Position numbers and translations under genes: made by a program. The notes under the pieces were generated by a model. That model did not search any database. It was given only the letters and a program-made list of their open reading frames with translations, and was not told the DNA's origin. From NCBI GenBank assembly GCA_007131625.1, contig SLQC01000095.1, positions 1-6,939 of the forward strand: a stretch of DNA of 6,939 nucleotides, written 5' to 3'. Origin of the DNA: Balneolales bacterium (GTDB lineage: Bacteria; Bacteroidota; Rhodothermia; Balneolales; Natronogracilivirgulaceae). Of this stretch, positions 5,394 to 6,939 are shown in pieces (the first letter of the stretch is position 1; every line of letters begins with the position of its first letter).

Positions 5394-6650
5394 ATGCAAG
5401 ATAATTTCCCCGTCCCGGCAGACCACGACCGGCTTATCGCAATCGCCCGTAAATGGGGTACACCGACCTATGTATACTTTGAAAAAATAATCAGAGAGCG
5501 TTGCCAGGAGCTCATAGGCCTGTTCCCCGATCTGCCCGTTTCCTGGTTATATGCAGTGAAAGCCAATGACAATCCTCATATATTGAAGATTATTCGGGAA
5601 GAGGGATTCGGTTTTGATACGGTCAGTTTTGAGGAGGTACTGCTCTGTCGCAGGCTCAACACAGAACCCGATGACATATTTTATACGGAAAACAACATGA
5701 CGGATGCTGAAATGCGGGATGCTGTCACCGAAGGAGTAGTATTAAATATCGGATCACCAGGAAGACTCCGGGCTTTTTGCGAAGCGAATTCGGGTAGATC
5801 GTGTAGTATCAGGCTCAAACCCGACATCAGCGATGGGCATCACGCCAAGGTTGATACCGGCAATGAGGACAGCAAATTCGGCATAAGAATGGATCTGTTG
5901 GCAGATGTGGTCCAGATAGCTGAATCCCACAATGTCACCATCCGGGGTATTCACGCGCACATTGGCAGCGGTATTCGAAAACCAGAAAACCTGTTGGCGG
6001 AATTAAAGGTGTTACTTAATACCGCCAAAAAACTTAAGAGTCTTGATTTCATAAATTTCGGAGGAGGAATACCCATTCCATACCTCCCGAATGAAAAGCC
6101 GTTTGATCTGGATGAGTTTACAGTGCCGGCGTCAGTGATGCTGCGTGAATTTCTGGAGAATGTAACTAACCGGGTCCGGTTTTACTTTGAACCCGGCCGC
6201 TGGATAGTAGGTCCGGCCGGACTCTTGCTGACACAGGTGAACACGGTCAAGAATCAGGGTCGGAAATGGTTTCTGGGAACTGATACCGGCTTCAATCATC
6301 TGCTTAGACCCGCATTATACGATGCCTGGCACGAGGTGGTCAATATCACAGCCGAACCCGGGTCGGAGCTGCTGGTGTATGATGTTGCGGGCAATATCTG
6401 TGAAAGCGGTGATATTCTGGGAGTTGACCGGTCGCTTCCGGAAACCAGACCCGGAGATATCCTCGCCATCAGGGATGTTGGTGCCTACGGTATGACGATG
6501 GCATCTTATTACAACCGTCGGGCGTTACCGGCCGAAGTTTTGGTTACCGAAAAAGGTTTTCACAAAACCATTCGAATTAGAAAGACAGCTGAGGAAACCA
6601 TTACCGATTTTCTTCGGGATACCGGCTTTCCTGAAAAATCGTCCGTATAA
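5394..6650 (+). CDS. lysA: Diaminopimelate decarboxylase (418 aa)
   Basis: PLP enzyme that decarboxylates meso-2,6-diaminopimelate to L-lysine, the last step of lysine synthesis, in the cytosol as a dimer with shared active sites. It has the alanine-racemase-like barrel then a beta domain (fold type III). Key residues, numbered from the ATG at 5394, are the PLP lysine Lys56 in YAVKAN, HIGSG (189-193), the phosphate-binding GGG (223-225), EPGR (266-269), RPALYDAWHEV (305-315), CESGD with Cys336 and Glu337, and GAYG with Tyr365. All are intact and the length is normal. An upstream in-frame ATG at 5325 would add 23 residues that do not resemble the family's start and would fall inside the promoter, so 5394 is preferred; neither start has a clear Shine-Dalgarno. 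The gene is divergent from the acylase-like operon. No convincing terminator follows, so read-through into the threonine aldolase gene is possible. Confidence 0.95.
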   Translation: MQDNFPVPADHDRLIAIARKWGTPTYVYFEKIIRERCQELIGLFPDLPVSWLYAVKANDNPHILKIIREEGFGFDTVSFEEVLLCRRLNTEPDDIFYTENNMTDAEMRDAVTEGVVLNIGSPGRLRAFCEANSGRSCSIRLKPDISDGHHAKVDTGNEDSKFGIRMDLLADVVQIAESHNVTIRGIHAHIGSGIRKPENLLAELKVLLNTAKKLKSLDFINFGGGIPIPYLPNEKPFDLDEFTVPASVMLREFLENVTNRVRFYFEPGRWIVGPAGLLLTQVNTVKNQGRKWFLGTDTGFNHLLRPALYDAWHEVVNITAEPGSELLVYDVAGNICESGDILGVDRSLPETRPGDILAIRDVGAYGMTMASYYNRRALPAEVLVTEKGFHKTIRIRKTAEETITDFLRDTGFPEKSSV

Positions 6651-6654
6651 CCGA

Positions 6655-6681
6655 TTGCAACAGGAAATAGATGTTGTTCAA
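6655..6681 (+). other. Imperfect hairpin just after the lysA stop
   Basis: CAACA (6658-6662) pairs with TGTTG (6672-6676), and TTG/CAA can extend the stem past a TT bulge. There is no T run after it, so it is a poor terminator. It may protect the lysA mRNA 3' end or be chance. Confidence 0.25.
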
Positions 6682-6714
6682 TTAATGACACACAGCGAAT
6701 AGACAGCAGGGAAA

Positions 6715-6772
6715 CCGTCACAGGTGCCGATGCCATGGGAAGCAGCATCTCTCATGGTTATAAAACTGACGG
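6715..6772 (+). promoter_or_regulatory. Inverted repeat in the threonine aldolase leader, overlapping a GGAGG
   Basis: CCGTCA (6715-6720) is complementary to TGACGG (6767-6772). Inside it two alternative stems are possible: GATGC (6729-6733) with GCATC (6745-6749), or CCATG (6733-6737) with CATGG (6753-6757). The right arm of the outer stem covers the first two bases of GGAGG (6771-6775), the strongest Shine-Dalgarno-like site in the window. The layout fits a leader that could switch structures, but I recognise no known riboswitch class. Confidence 0.3.
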
Positions 6773-6816
6773 AGGTTCTTTCACATATGCCAAAAATCAC
6801 TTATGACAAAAATTAA
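6730..6816 (+). CDS. Possible 28-aa leader ORF before the threonine aldolase gene
   Basis: An ATG at 6730 and a second in-frame ATG at 6787 both read to TAA at 6814-6816. The shorter version, MPKITYDKN, follows GGAGG (6771-6775) by 11 bases, a little long. The frame is the same as that of the aldolase gene: after the TAA, seven sense codons lead directly to its ATG at 6838. It could be a leader peptide that brings ribosomes to the aldolase start, or chance. It has no run of Thr, Gly or Lys codons that would mark classical attenuation. I recognise no protein family. Confidence 0.25.
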   Translation: MPWEAASLMVIKLTEVLSHMPKITYDKN

Positions 6817-6837
6817 CTGGGGGTTCATGTCGAACCA

Positions 6838-6939
6838 ATGATCGATTTACGCAGTGATACCGTCACCCGCCCCACATCCGGTATGTGGGATGCCATGCAC
6901 AAGGTGGAAGTTGGAGACGACGTCTTCCGGGAAGATCCC
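6838..6939 (+). CDS. ltaE: Low-specificity L-threonine aldolase, 5' part
   Basis: The first 34 residues of a PLP enzyme of fold type I that splits L-threonine or L-allo-threonine into glycine and acetaldehyde. The visible sequence opens with the family signature MIDLRSDTVTRPT, followed by MWDAM and VGDDVFREDP, matching the conserved N-terminus of threonine aldolases almost position by position. The catalytic lysine lies far beyond the window end. The ATG at 6838 is the natural family start. GGGGG (6819-6823) lies 14 bases upstream, too far to be a good Shine-Dalgarno for it. An out-of-frame four-codon ORF (ATG 6827) closes over the start as ATGA. The gene lies 187 bases after lysA on the same strand. 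Confidence 0.93.
   Translation, partial: MIDLRSDTVTRPTSGMWDAMHKVEVGDDVFREDP

Noticed and set aside
6655..6681. Hairpin after lysA as an intrinsic terminator
   Set aside because: The stem is bulged and no T run follows it.
6560..6748. Minus-strand open frame across the lysA end
   Set aside because: It overlaps the lysA C-terminus in antisense and has no recognisable motif or ribosome site.
1..6939. Mobile element, CRISPR array, tRNA or phage remnant
   Set aside because: No transposase, integrase, terminal inverted repeats, regular spaced repeats or tRNA-like cloverleaf were seen on either strand, and gene order and style look like a stable chromosome.

Overview
The window looks like an ordinary chromosomal stretch from a moderate-GC bacterium of the Bacteroidota/Balneolota/Rhodothermota type. 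The evidence is indirect: a very short Hc1-type histone-like gene of the kind common in that group, weak or absent Shine-Dalgarno sites before several genes, and the style of the penicillin-acylase and M42 proteins. No mobile element, tRNA, rRNA or CRISPR array is visible.

Layout. (1) 1-618, plus strand: the 3' end of an M42 metallo-aminopeptidase gene, cut by the window edge. (2) 764-797: a symmetric hairpin with A and T tracts, a bidirectional terminator shared with the minus-strand genes arriving from the right. (3) 5194 down to 822, minus strand: a penicillin-acylase-family membrane-anchored protein, a tiny ORF, a tandem-domain cytidine deaminase and a shrunken amino-acid-kinase-like protein, packed with 4-base overlaps or a 13-base gap. 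After a 171-base gap containing phased A/T tracts comes a 57-aa histone H1-like (Hc1 family) gene. (4) 5195-5324: a divergent intergenic region with three short inverted repeats, one of them a perfect 14-bp palindrome between the probable -35 and -10 of the next gene. (5) 5394-6650, plus strand: lysA, diaminopimelate decarboxylase, the last step of lysine synthesis. (6) 6651-6837: a leader-like region with an inverted repeat touching a strong GGAGG. (7) 6838 to the window end, plus strand: the start of a low-specificity L-threonine aldolase gene, a second PLP enzyme of amino-acid metabolism.

The most unusual part is the minus-strand cluster. Three consecutive proteins each belong to a known enzyme family but lack family-defining active-site residues. 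The penicillin-acylase-like protein has lost the Ser-Asn nucleophile context, the NDPH motif and the catalytic Asn. The deaminase carries a dead N-terminal copy fused to an intact C-terminal copy, the reverse of the E. coli order. The kinase-like protein lacks the KxGG and HGGG loops and the NxNAD motif. They could be pseudoenzymes with binding or scaffolding roles, or simply divergent genes in one transcription unit. A joint function is inference only.
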